Assembly (NCBI RefSeq): GCF_000715075.1
Contig: NC_134095.1
Span: 60,880,419-60,944,418, forward strand
Direction: 5' to 3'
DNA length: 64,000 bases
DNA from: Nicotiana tabacum
Taxonomy: Eukaryota; Streptophyta; Magnoliopsida; Solanales; Solanaceae
Part shown: positions 1 to 11,025 of the stretch, one piece after another
How positions within the stretch are numbered: the first letter of the stretch is position 1
How the letters are laid out: each line of letters begins with the position of its first letter
The notes under the pieces: model-generated
What the model was told of the DNA's origin: nothing
What the model saw: the letters and a program-made list of their open reading frames with translations, nothing else
Databases searched by the model: none
Position numbers and translations under genes: made by a program

Positions 1-118
1 AAGTGTAATTATATAAAGTTTGGGGTTAAAATAAAGTTTGGGGGCCAAATGGCCATTTTTTTAACTTAAAAACGGTCATATTTTCAGCCCAAACGGCTAG
101 ATTTTAAATATGGCCGTT

Positions 119-155
<37 letters not shown>

Positions 156-375
156 GCCGTTGGGCCCGCCAGGCCCGCCAGGACCGGCCCAGGCCCGCCT
201 GCCGGTCCCGGGCCAAACGGTCCCGGGCTCGTGGGCTCAACCATGGAGACCAGCCCGTGACGGGCTCAGAGGCCCACCAAGACCGGCCCACCCAGGACCG
301 GCCCACCAGGCCCACCAGGCCCGTTAGGACCGCGGGCCCGGTCCGGTCCGGTTCAGGCCCGGCCCACCGAGCAGC
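1..375. repeat. GC-rich hAT-like transposon remnant
   Basis: An AT-rich stretch and a poly-T run (about 121-149) lead into about 225 bp built from permutations of GGCCCG, CCGGCCC and AGGCCCACC. The same GGCCCG-type subterminal composition is seen at both ends of the TSD-defined hAT element at 43671-44672, so this is probably the subterminal part of a related element. No terminal inverted repeat or 8-bp duplication is visible, and the left part runs off the window. A 105-codon minus-strand frame here is compositional (Arg/Gly/Trp-rich) and not believed to be a gene. Confidence 0.35.
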
Positions 376-1602
376 ATTATGTAGAACATCGTGATGTTCA
401 AATGTACACAGGAAAACCCCTTGGGATTTTACCTTTTCTCTTCCTTTTTCATTTCCCAAAGTCACAAGCGAGAGAAAATATACCAGAATTATGAGCCTAT
501 TTTCTCATTAGTTTGATGCGCCTCGTTCAGATAAAGCAGTGACCCTATAATGGTAGGCTGTATAATGGTAAAATAGTAGAGTAGTATAAAATGGATATAA
601 CGTACGACATGTCAACAACAATGACTGAATAAAATTGTTATGACAAACCATGGAGAATGAAGGGATAAAAGCGGTTTTAATCGGTCCTGAAAATGAAAAA
701 TAAAATTGATAGAAAATGGTCTTATGCCGTGTAAATTTGAATTAATCGGCGCTTCAAAATAAATACAGAATACGGAATGAGAAAATAAAATAAAAAGTTA
801 AAATGAGGGATATGCCCTCTAGTTTTAGGGATCAGAATATTTAGTTAGGGATGCCATCAATTCTTCTTACCCAACAGGAGAATCTAGTTCATCATCTGGT
901 TCATTGTTTCATGATGGCATCGCCTAGGTAATGCAAAAGGTCCAAACCAATTGACTAAAATGACCTTTTCATTTCATGTTAATTAAGATTCTGCCATTAC
1001 TAGTAGTGGAAGACGATTCTGTTGCCCAAAAATCCCTTTAAAAGAGATTGCGGCCCATTTTTCTAGAACAACTTTAATTTGCCATAAGAACCGAACCGGT
1101 TTCTTCTTCCTGTTGATAATTAACTGACTGGATTTTTTTTCCTTTTTTTCTTTTGAATTAAAAGTAATGTACATGAATGAAATAATTTCAAATCTTAAGA
1201 ATAATAAATAAACAAGTGATCTACCTAAGGAAGAATCAAAGATAATGACGACACTTTCAACGACATTCGAACCTAATTAATATTATGACAGCTTAAATTT
1301 GGCCATTTGGCAAAGCTTCATTACCGACACCTAATTGTGATAAACCCCTTGCTTTTATCATAAGTTGATCATTTTGTTTTCTTTAAATATTTATTTATTA
1401 GCATTTTTAGTGTGAAATAAATATTATGTTTAAAAAGACTAAACGTTTCCAAATTTAAACGGAAAAAAAGGATCAAAGAGGAGATAAATAATATACACTC
1501 GAAAACATTACTCAGAAATTTAATATGTTTTTTTCTATTTAGGATGTGAGATTATTAGTTATAGTTTCATAAGATTTGGTTTTTATTTCTCTAGTTCGTG
1601 AC
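376..1602. other. Intergenic, no gene seen
   Basis: AT-rich, mostly unique-looking sequence. No frame longer than about 60 codons looks protein-like and no repeat boundary is evident. It ends at the left LTR of the first LTR element. Confidence 0.5.
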
Positions 1603-2123
1603 TGTTTGACTCAAAAGATATTGGACCCTTTTTGAATAAATCAATCAAAAAAAATGAAGGGGTAAATCTTAGTCAACCATAATAAACTCCAGATCAATAG
1701 ATTAATTGAAAAAATAATACATAAGATGAGATAGAGTTAACCAATCTTATTGAAACTTTCCGTTATGGATCCCATTAATCAATGGATGAGACTATTTTAT
1801 ATATTTTCTTGGAGAATGCTCCATTCTTCTTCTCATTACGAAGATTACATGAGAGGAGAGGGATAGAGGAAGAAGTGAAAGACTGTTGCCCCCCTTACCG
1901 AAGGTTTTCCCCCTACATATAATTATGGGACCTTTGTTATGTACGTGGTCTGGCGTTCTCTCACACTATGTCTGTCTTGGTCGTCCCCTGAACGTTGTTT
2001 CTTCTGACTCGGCGGGTATCGTGAGTGCGGGATGTAGAATAGACCATGTCGTCTTTCGCTGCCTTGTCGCTTGGACGGGATGTTGGTCAGCTTGACCGTA
2101 GCGATCAGATTTTGACCAATACA
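1603..2123 (-). repeat. 3' LTR of first Tat-type element
   Basis: It begins TGTTTGACTC and ends CCAATACA on the plus strand, which is TGTATTGG...AAACA on the element strand. It aligns over its whole length with 7459-7979 with scattered substitutions. The terminal 16 bp (GATTTTGACCAATACA, 2108-2123) recur just outside the LTR at 2173-2188. Confidence 0.85.
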
Positions 2124-2448
2124 GTTAGTCCCTCCATCTGTCGGGGTCGTCCACTATAGATTTTGATCAATAGATTTTGACCAATACAGGCAGACGGATC
2201 ATGACTGCTACAAATCTGACTACTTATCCCTTGGTTATGCTCCTTAAGTTTTAAGTGAGGTGACGGAGCTCTTTCAATATCCTTCGACCGTTGCAGTAGT
2301 TTCGGAACTGAAACGCCGTTTGGATTGAAAAGTTGTTTCGTTGTTGTCGCCATTATGACACACGTTCCTAGGGAATCAAAACGTTTCGTGTCCTATCAGA
2401 TTCGATTGGCGACTCTTGGGTTTCGTGTTTGGGGGGATTTATGTCTCT

Positions 2449-2457
2449 TATAAATAG
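2449..2457 (+). promoter_or_regulatory. TATA box for antisense ORF
   Basis: TATAAATAG lies 170 bp before the first ATG of the antisense ORF and on the same strand. A TATAAAATAG sits at an equivalent distance in the second Tat-type element (22666-22675), which supports a real promoter separate from the LTR promoter. Confidence 0.5.
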
Positions 2458-2618
2458 AAAGAACACACCATTCGATTGGCACACTTCCTTGCCCTTTGCT
2501 TGAAAGAATTTCGCGAATATACTTTCTTCCTGATACTCCAAATTTTCACTCGCCCCCAGTTGACTGAAAACTTTTATCCTTCCTTTCCATTGTCCTGTTA
2601 CTACACCAAATTGACACT

Positions 2619-5255
2619 ATGACTGGTGATTCTTCTCGCGCTGATCTCCCTGTCACAATTCCGGCGCCGAAAAATATTGCTCCGAACACCGCAGGAGTAG
2701 AAGTGGTGGAAGATGAGGAGGTCACGTTGGTAGTCGAGATCTTGCCTCGTCCTAGAAGAGAATGGACTGACTTCTGCAGTCGTGCCGGGGTATAGCCAGA
2801 ACCTGTCCCCTCTGTCATAAAAGAGGAAGACATTGCAGAGTTGAAAGCTAGGTTGGGAATCCCCAGTTATGTTGATATGCGGCCGGCGGTATGGAACGAC
2901 AGAGTCTATTTTGACCGCCTCGGGTACTGCGTGTTCTACGCCTACGCCTTTCTTATTGGATACGCACTTCCTCTCCCTCTCCTGGTGGTAGATTTCTGTC
3001 GTTTTTATGAGGTATGCCCCGCCCAACTTTCGTTGTACCTGTATAAATTATTCCTTATGTTGCTCAAGTTCGCGAAACTCGTCGGTCGTTAGATCACTTT
3101 GGATCTACATGCTCAATATCTTTGCCTCTCAACTCATTCGCGGCACGATGATTCACATACGCCCTCAGGGGTCAAAGAGTCTGGTGGTGAAAATGGACGA
3201 CAGGGCTAACCGTTGTTTCCACCAGAATTATTTCTATGTGCGGACCGAGCACATTGTGGCGGATCCAACAGGGTTCCCTGAGAAGTGGAACTTTGCACGT
3301 AAGTCTCTTATGTTTTTAGTCGGAGAGATGCCCGACCGCCTGTTACAGTACTAAACCTTATTATACCTCTGTAGCTGAGAAACTGCCCATTCATCTGTCG
3401 AAGGTATCCGCGAGTGGGTGAGTGTCATCCTTCCCCATACGGCGGAGGTTCGCACATGGTTGGCCTTTTATGAAAAATTTGGACACAGGCCCCTTACAGG
3501 CGAGATGTCATTTCTGTTTGCTATTTTTCTCTCTTTTACTTAGTTTCTTATGTGTTGTTTGTCGATACCAGGGAGAGTGCGGAGAGCGAGGGCTCCTCCA
3601 TTATCTTTTCGTCAGCCTGCATCGTATGCTCGCCAAGCTACAACACCTACCTCTCGGCCTTCGTCGAGGGCTGCTTCAGTTGAGTCTGTGGTTGTGGTTA
3701 TTCCTGCGGAGGCCACTTCTTAGACTGAGGTTCTGACTAGTGTCGCTTGTTTGATGGGTGAATCTCCCCGTGTTGAGGAAGAAAAAGGGTCGTCCAACAG
3801 GCGGCGAGTGGTATTCGAGACAACCCCTCCAACTATAATACATTTGGACGACTCTCCCTTGACAGGATCTAGGGCAGGGGTGGATACCACTCCACCCGTA
3901 TAGGCGGAGCCAGCCGTCATATCTGCCCCGTAGACGGAGATTCCTGCCACTGTCGTTGATCAGCAACCTACCGTGATGGGGGTCCAAATTTTTGAAGTCG
4001 CCGTTGTGGTTTCGGACGTGCCCTCGTCCTCCATACCTGGTCGTGCTTCCTCCACATCTGCTGAAAGAGGAAAGGGCGTTGTGGTCGACGACTATGAATC
4101 CGAGTCGGACCTTGAACCTGATGATGTTAAGATGTTTGAGGAGGGTAACACACACTCGGTAGTTCATGCGGGAGGCTCATCCCGTATTCTTGAGATATCT
4201 TCAGATGTTAATCTCCTGGGGGACACGGAGGATCTGGTGCCGCAATTCGACATTTTATGCTCCACTGTTGAGAACGAGGCTCTCCGGAACTTTCCTGATA
4301 GTGACTTGATGAATGAAGTGGTCGCTATGGGCTGAGGGTATATTTTGCCTTTTTTCATGTTTCTTTTATTTTTCTTGATGATACGATAAGAGTGGTCGCT
4401 ATGAATGAAAGTGCTCGTAGGACTGACATTCGGACGAAGATTTTCTCGAAGGTGTTGGAGAAATATCGGTGCTATCGCAATAAGTATCGCGAGTTGCACG
4501 AGCATCTGAGGGAGAATCCCGGTGCTCGATCCCTCGGCGAGGAATTGGAGAATAGAGACCAGCAGTTGATGGAGGCCATTCGTAGAAATAGTGCGCTCGA
4601 GGAGCAACTTCACGCGAAGGACGAAAAGCTTGAGTTAGACAAGGGGGTAGCTGCAGAGTGTGACTATTTGCAGGGGAGACTGAGATCAATGTAGGCCGAA
4701 ATGGATCAAAATCTTATCAAGGTCAAGGCGATGAGTGCGGAGTAGATGGGAAAGTTGGCCGAGTTAGAGAGAAAGGTTGTCGGGTTGGAGAGTATCAAGA
4801 GTGCATGGTCCTCGGCTACAACAAGGGCGGCGGCCCTGGAGAATATTATCCGCGTCCTCCAATCCGATCAGGAATCAGAAAGGGCGACGGCCACGCTAAG
4901 GGAGGCGAGGCTTGATGAAAGCATTGGTGAGATCGATCGAGAAGCGTCGGCCTTGGGGGATCGAGTCGCCGCTCTGGAGGCCGAAAAGGAGCAACTATGG
5001 GCTCAAATCGAGTCTTCCTATGCCGCCGTCCCTCGGCACTTGCACGAGCTTTGGGTTCATGTTGAAGCCCAGCGAGATATATACAAGAGTTTGTGGGAGG
5101 CGGGCAATGTTACTAAGGCCGCATATGAAGGAACACGAGCGAAGGCGCGAGAGGCCCACGTCAACTGTGGTTATGACTATGTGACTCCGGAGGCTGATGA
5201 GGGCGCGAATGATGAGGGAGGACTTCCTGGAGATGGTGGTGATGACGCCGAGTGA
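2619..5255 (+). pseudogene. Antisense ORF protein of Tat-type retrotransposon, decayed
   Basis: Plus-strand reading frames, antisense to the host element, form one broken gene. The first exon starts at ATG 2619 and is stopped by a TAG near 2793. It continues with frames reading IPSYVDMRPAVWNDRV, VVDFCRFYEVCPAQLSLYLYK and, from 3121, a stretch ending GFPEKWNFA. A GT-AG intron fits 3299-3374 and a GC-AG intron fits 3500-3571. The middle (about 3575-4335) is Ser/Pro/acidic-rich. The C-terminal part (4400-5255) is a long Glu/Arg/Ala-rich coiled coil ending in an acidic tail (GGDGGDDAE). Proteins of this layout are known as additional antisense ORFs of Tat-type gypsy elements; their function is unknown. 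Several stops and frameshifts make this copy non-functional. Confidence 0.65.
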
Positions 5256-5526
5256 AAAATGTTGTCTTTGTCTATTTTCTATTTTTTTTATTTGTTCGTT
5301 GTCGGTTGTCGTTGTTTCTTTCTCCTTTCCTCTTCTTTTATTTTTTTATTGTTGGCTTGGGCCGTATGTAATCTGCGACTGTTTGTGTAGTGACTTTGTA
5401 TAAAGAAGAATTTTTCGTTGTTATTTGCCTTGTACTTTATCTTTGTTTTTGCTTTTCGTGACTTTGGTGCGAGGTAGATTCCCGTATGGCGAGTCCCGGT
5501 TTTTCTTTCCCTTTATATTTTCTAAC

Positions 5527-6886
5527 TGCTCTTGGCCTTAGAAATATTTCGAATTTTCTCTTAGGCGATGGCTTGTGGTCTTGAGGGTGTGATTTCGAAC
5601 TTTTGTCGAAATATCAACCCGTCATTGTTCGATCAAGGTCGAACTCTTCTTTTTGGCGAAGGCTCTTGGCCTTAAAGGGTGTTATTTCGAACTTGTCGAA
5701 ATATTAACCCATAGTCGTTCGATTGAGGTCGAACTCTTCTTTTTGGCGAAGGCCCTTGGCCTTAAAGGGTGTTATTTCGAGCTTGTCGAAATATTAACCC
5801 GACGTCATTCGATCAAGGTTGAACTCTTCTTTTGGCAAATTCCCTTGACATTAAAGGGTGTTATTTCGAACTTGTCGAAATGTTAACCCGTCGTCGTTCG
5901 ATCGAGGTCGAATTCTTCTTTTTGGCTAAGGCCCTTGGTCTTAAAGGGTGCTATTTCAAACTTATCAAAATGTTAACCCGTCATCATTCGATCGAGGTCA
6001 AACTCTTCTTTTTGGCGAAGGCCCTTGGCCTTAAAGGGTGTTATTTCGAACTTGTCGAAATGTTAACCCATCGTCATTCGATCAAGGTCAAACTCTTTTT
6101 TTGGCGAAGGCCCTTAGCTTTAAAGGGTGTTATTTCGAGCTTGTCAAAATATTAACCCGTCATCGTTCGATCGAGGTCGAACTCTTCTTTCTGGCGAAGG
6201 CCCTTGGCCTTAAAGGGTGTTATTTCGATCTTGCCAAAATATTAATCCATCGTCATTCGATCGAGGTCGAACTCTTCTTTTTAGCGAAGGCCCTTGGCCT
6301 TAAAGTGTGTTATTTTGAGCTTGTCGAAATATTAACCCGTCGTCGTTCGATCGAGGTCGAACTCTTCTTTTTGGCGCAGGCTCTTGGCCTTAAAGGGTGT
6401 TATTTCAAATTTGTCAAAATGTTAATCCATCGTCGTTCAATCGAGGTCGAACTCTTCTTTTTAGCGAAGGCCCTTGGACGTAAAGGGAGTTATTTCGAAC
6501 TTGTTAAAATGTTAACCCGTCGTCTTTCGATAGAGGTCGAACTCTTCTTTTTGGCGAAGGCCCTTGGCCTTAAAGGGTGTTATTTCGAACTTGTCAAAAT
6601 GTTAACTGAACGTCATTCGATCAAGGTTGAACTCTTCTTTTTTTTGAAAGCCCTTGGCCTTAAAGGTGTTATTTCGAACTTGGCGAAATGTTAACCCGTC
6701 GTCGTTCGATCGAGGTTGAACTCTTCTTTTTGGCGAAGGCCCTTGGCGTTAAAGGGTGTTATTTTGAGCTTGTCAAAATATTAACCCGTCATCGTTCGAT
6801 CGAGGTCGAACTCTTTTTTTTGGCGAAGGCTCTTGGCCTTAAAGGATGTTATTTCGAGCTTGTCGAAATATTAACCCGTCGTCAGT
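5527..6886. repeat. 90-bp tandem array, about 15 units
   Basis: Units begin near 5564, 5655, 5745, 5834, 5924, 6014, 6103, 6193, 6283, 6373, 6463, 6553, 6643, 6732 and 6822 (the last is partial), so the period is 89-91 bp. Each unit holds CTTGGCCTTAAAGGGTG, then TTCGAACTTGTCGAA, then TTCGATCGAGGTCGAA, so short inverted TCGA-type palindromes recur every unit. A 90-bp unit is 30 codons, so open frames run across several units, but 89-bp units shift the frame and the peptide is probably an accident. The array lies between the antisense ORF and the PBS side of the element, where internal hypervariable tandem repeats of Tat/Ogre elements are known. Confidence 0.9.
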
Positions 6887-7438
6887 CCCAGTTTTTGGAG
6901 AATCAGGTATCCTCTGGAGGAGTCCCAGTTCGCTTGATATTGCATGCATCGGCGAGTGTAATGTCGGAGAGTACGAAACATTGTTGTTTTGCTTATGATC
7001 GTTTTATGCATACATTGGAGTTTCCTTGTCTGATTCCTGCTTTCCGGTCTGGATATGTCATCAGTGAGAGATATTTCGGTTGTTCTGTAGTGGTTTCCTA
7101 TTCTCTGATTGAGATGTTTCTTTGCTCGCTCGCCCGCGCGGCACTTGTGTTCCTGCTTGAGCAAAGAGCAGAAGGTAAGTCAAAATGGTAGTTTCCTTAC
7201 CCCCATCGGATGGATCGATAAATGAGAGTAGGTTTGTGTCGTTGCTCATTTTGTTTGACATTTTGACGGTTCATGGGGCGATGATTTCTAAATTTGGTGA
7301 CTATATTCAGCTCTCTTTCCCCTTCTATGTTCCGCATTTGCCTTGCAGGGGTTGGGCTTTGCCTTAGCTCTCTTTTTGGTGAGTAATCGTATTTCTTGTC
7401 TTCGATCTGGAAGAGTCTAGGAAATTTCACTAAGAAAT
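6887..7438. other. Leader of first Tat-type element
   Basis: About 550 bp between the 90-bp array and the PBS. No gag-like frame is seen. This is where gag and pol would start in an intact element, so they have been deleted. Confidence 0.5.
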
Positions 7439-7455
7439 CCCCACAGACGGTGCTA
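7439..7455 (-). other. Primer binding site (decayed)
   Basis: On the element strand the sequence after the 5' LTR is TAGCACCGTCTGTGGGG, close to the TGGCGCCGTCTGTGGGG-type PBS of plant Tat elements. It begins a few bases inside the LTR edge and fixes the element's orientation. Confidence 0.6.
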
Positions 7456-7458
7456 AAT

Positions 7459-7979
7459 TGTTTGACTCAAAACATATTGGAACCTTTTTTTAATAAATCA
7501 ATCAAAGAAAATGAAGGGGTAAATTTTAGTCAACCATAATAAACTCCAGATCAATAGATTAATTGGAAAAATAATACATAAGATGTGATAGAGTTAACCA
7601 ATCTTATTGAAACTTTCCGTTATAGATCCCATTAACCAATGAAGGAGACCATTTTACATATTTTCTTGGAGAAAGCTCCATTCTTCTTCTCATTATGAAG
7701 ATTACATGAGAGGAGAGGGAGAGAGGAAGAAGTGAAAGACTACTGCCCCCTTACCGAAGGTTTTCCCCCTATGTATAATCATGGAACCTTTGCTATATAC
7801 TTGGTCCAGCGCTCTCTTACAATATGTCTGTCTTGGTCGTCCCCTGAACGTTGTTTCTTCTGACTCGGCGGGTATCGTGAGTGCGGGATGTAGAATAGAC
7901 TATGTCGTCTTTCGCTGCCTTGCCGCTTGGACGGGATGTTGGTCAGCTTGACGATAGCGGTAGGATTTTGACCAATATA
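7459..7979 (-). repeat. 5' LTR of first Tat-type element
   Basis: It is a 521-bp direct copy of 1603-2123. The outer end reads ...CCAATATA, so the canonical terminal TG of the element strand has mutated to TA. Scattered substitutions relative to the other LTR show an old insertion. Confidence 0.85.
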
Positions 7980-8963
7980 GTGGTGACAATATATTGAAAA
8001 GCTTCCACAGATTATCCGTACAGTTTTTTGCTAAAATAGGTAATGAATTATATTTTCATCTAACACAGTCCAGCTACAACATCACAGCAACCATAACAAT
8101 TATCACCGCTAAATTGGTGAGAAATAATGTGCTAATGATAGCTCAACAACTATAAGTATTTGAGTGGGCAAAATGTTTCACCAAACTAAACTTAAAAGAA
8201 CCGAATAAAAGAAAAACAGAATTTTACCGCATTTTATTTTTAAAATATTAGTTTACATTGCACATGTAACGTGACAAAATATATATATGCACTTCACTTT
8301 TAAGTTTTTCAAGATTTGTTTTCCAAAATTTTCACTATTATTGTCTTTATTTTTTACAATTCAAATGGTTTGTTCAATTACATTTTGGTGGTTACAGGAT
8401 CAAAGAAGAATGCTTTTCTGAGAAATTTCTAAAACCTGAAAATTAAATGTTAACGCTATAAGTGTTAGTTCTTCTTCCAAATGTGTAATTGGACAAAATA
8501 CTAGAAAAGTCTTTGAACAAATCTAATTCCTTTTAATCTTGTAAATAATAAAATAGGGCGACTTTTTTAGATATATTGAGTAGCAATTCTCGTCATGAAA
8601 TATGAAGAGAAAATGAATTTGGTGGGTCGCTAATTCTTAGCAATAATTGTCTTCATGTACACCTGTGTTTACTAAAAAGAAATAATATATTTTTTTCATG
8701 AAAGAATATTATCCTCTTTGAACGTTGACATGGTTTCATAATGGATGGCACTTTTCTAATTCTGCCGTTCCTTCCTATCATTGGGATCCGATTCGGCTAC
8801 AACCCATTTTCTTAAAATTCTCAATTAATCAATCTTACTCAATGAGCTTGCCAACCAAAGAAATACCCCATAATAGAAAAACATAACAATTGCTCGTTTT
8901 AATATATTTTTTTCAGCCAATTATTATTATTTAGCAGCTTTAATTTTTGGCATTATGTTACAA
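7980..8963. other. Intergenic AT-rich DNA
   Basis: No gene, repeat boundary or RNA gene seen. It ends at a Helitron-like terminus. Confidence 0.4.
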
Positions 8964-8991
8964 CTAGTAAATATTTTCGCGCTTCACGCGA
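8964..8991 (-). mobile_element. Helitron-like 3' terminus
   Basis: On the minus strand a short GC hairpin (stem TCGCG/CGCGA, plus-strand 8977-8991, 5-nt loop) is followed by an AT-rich spacer and then CTAG, with T as the next flanking base. This matches the Helitron 3' end rule (hairpin, then about 10-12 nt, then CTRR inserted before T). The element body would extend to the right. Its TC-starting 5' end was not found, and no Rep/helicase sequence is present, so at best it is a non-autonomous copy. Confidence 0.45.
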
Positions 8992-10410
8992 CTATAAATG
9001 GTGTTAGTAATTTTTTTACATAAAATTATATGCTTTGTTAAGATTGAGAAGGTATTTTCTGACATTACATAGTATAATATACATATAAAAACTAATTCGA
9101 TAAATTGATGAAATCACAAATATAAATATTTTTATTAGATTTTGATTTTCTCTCTTCCATTAAATAGTAGAAGTTTTTTTTCTCTAAAATTTACTCTCAA
9201 ATATAATTAAACATGAAATGAAAAGTAAATAGAAATAGGAAAGGAAAAAAGAAATAAATGTCAATGCAAGTTGCAATGCCTGTTAAGTGTTAATTGAATT
9301 ACAATTTGGACGGATACTTCTTTTCATATTCTTTTTAATTTTTTTATTGTTTTATTTTTTTCGTTTATATTCCTTAATCTCCTCCTCAATTCTCCATTCC
9401 CTAAAAGAGCTGCTATTCTAGGAAATTTTTTATCACTGTATTTTCTTTATTTTCTTTTTAATATTTTCTTAAAGGAACAATAAAAATAAGGTGATATTAA
9501 TAAAATCACAATCGGAAACAATGATAAATTTTCCATAAGTAATGTTTTACCTTAATAATCTTTGAAACAACGGGTCTCAGTATGTAAATGCCTTTATTGT
9601 TAAGCTTCTTCCTACAACATTGTTATTTCTGGAATTAAATCTGTTTTTTTTAATAAACCCAGTAGAGCAATAAACCCAAGAGTAAAACACTCAAAAAAAC
9701 ATGAAAATAAATACTGGCCAAATTACCAAGAACTATGCATCAGGGAGAAGCATTTGTTTGCACATATAGGTAACACATCTTCAATTGTGGATCACATTTT
9801 CTAACCATAAGGCAGTAGAACCATATTGACACTTAATAGTTATTACTATCTGATCACTCAGACCAGCAATCTCATACATAAAAAAAAATATCAGCAAATT
9901 AAACAAATCAGGTGTCCACACAACTCTCTTAGACTGACATAAAGAAAGTACAAAAGGAGATCTCATCTCCAAGAACCAAAATATACTAACATCAAGCATA
10001 TATTTTCCTAAAGGGATAAAAAGATACAGATACAATTTCAATTTGATATAAGATTGAAAGAGAAACTCTGTAATTATGAACCAGATGAAAATGGGTGAAA
10101 GATTGGTTTTCAGGAGGAAGAGAGGCATACTAATTGGCTCCATTATATTGACTATTGTAAACATTTTGTTATGTAGGCATCCGTTCAAATTGCTACAGTT
10201 ACTTTTATTAACTTTTTACAACCGTTTCACTTTTTATTAATTGTTGGCAACCGTTTCAATCTTTTTGGAAGAACATTAGTTTTTATTTACCATATCAATG
10301 AACATAAGTAAATAGAAAAAATTAGGGATAACAGCAAAAATACAGGAAACAAGATAAATAGCAATTCTCATTTCTGGAAGATGCCACATCAGATTTGTTA
10401 TTCTCAGCTT

Positions 10411-10411
<1 letters not shown>
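8992..10411. other. AT-rich DNA, possible Helitron body, no gene
   Basis: No coding region I can support. A 135-codon minus-strand frame (9781-10188) is rich in Phe, Ile, Leu and Tyr, as expected of AT-rich non-coding DNA, and matches no family I know. Confidence 0.4.

Positions 10412-10494
<83 letters not shown>
10412..10494. repeat. Compound (TA)n-(GATA)n microsatellite
   Basis: About 40 bp of TA dinucleotides pass directly into about 11 GATA tetranucleotides. Confidence 0.95.
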
Positions 10495-10497
<3 letters not shown>

Positions 10498-10517
10498 TTG
10501 TACCTTCTGATACTACT

Positions 10518-11012
10518 TGTTAGAATCGAAATAATCAGGTGTCATGCGGAAGTTAGTAAAATAAATCTTGGACGAAAATAAATCAGACAGCAGAAGAGAA
10601 ATATACCAAAAAAGAGGCACAAACGCTTAACGTGGTTCGATCAATTGGCCTACGTTCATAGATGAAGATGAGCAATCCACTATATAAAAGAGAGTACAAA
10701 TTATCGAGAGAATTACCTCATGAAGAGGCAAACACACGTAACAAACTAACACTTGTCCCGAAAAGTTCTCCCCCCCTAAACAAGACTCTCAAACCCCATA
10801 TGACTACATTGTGGATGATACTGAATAAGAAGGAAAGACCCTCAATTTATAGAAGTCCAAATCTTTTCCTCCAAGAAAAGGAACTGGCCAAATATGAGAG
10901 ATTTCTAATTTTCTTCTAAAATAAGAAAAACTCAATTATGGTATATATGTTGCTCTTTCCTTCAAAAGATAGGAAAATTAATATGGTAAGAAAATAGGAT
11001 AAACACCTAACA
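10518..11012 (-). repeat. 3' LTR of short element
   Basis: The plus strand runs from TGTTAGAATCG to ACACCTAACA, giving TGTTAGGTGT...AACA on the element strand with TG/CA ends. Its first roughly 100 bp match 11807-11914. Unexpectedly a PBS-like CTGATACTACT lies just outside its left edge. Confidence 0.7.
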
Positions 11013-11025
11013 ATTCTCCTTTTTG
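11013..11025 (-). other. Polypurine tract of short element
   Basis: Element-strand AAAAAGGAGAAT lies immediately before the TGTTAGGTGT start of the 3' LTR. Confidence 0.55.

Larger units (their letters stand above)
1603..7979 (-). mobile_element. Tat-type LTR element without gag or pol
   Basis: Two direct repeats of 521 bp (1603-2123 and 7459-7979) bound a 5.3-kb internal region. A PBS-like sequence (7439-7455) touches the inner edge of the right-hand repeat, so the element reads on the minus strand: 5' LTR at right, 3' LTR at left. In that order the interior holds a leader, a 90-bp tandem array and a plus-strand ORF lying antisense to the element. No gag, protease, RT, RNase H or integrase motif is visible in any frame. 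Flanks are GTGAC (left) and GTGGT (right), only 3 of 5 bases equal, so the TSD is decayed or doubtful. Tat lineage is inferred from the PBS style and the antisense ORF, which matches in plan the better-preserved element at 20435-30592. Confidence 0.85.

Noticed and set aside
148..465. 105-codon minus-strand frame in the GC-rich tract
   Set aside because: Composition follows the GGCCCG repeat (Arg, Gly, Trp, Ser); no domain, and the tract matches hAT subterminal DNA.
2601..3026. Minus-strand frame opposite the first antisense ORF
   Set aside because: Shadow of the plus-strand frame; no domain.
3676..4167. 163-codon minus-strand frame
   Set aside because: Arg/Gly/His-rich shadow opposite the Ser/Pro-rich middle of the antisense ORF.
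5527..6886. CRISPR array
   Set aside because: Repeats are head-to-tail 90-bp units without unique spacers, in a plant LTR element.
9781..10188. 135-codon minus-strand frame rich in Phe, Ile, Leu
   Set aside because: AT-rich composition explains the hydrophobic look; no recognised family, no flanking exon or promoter.
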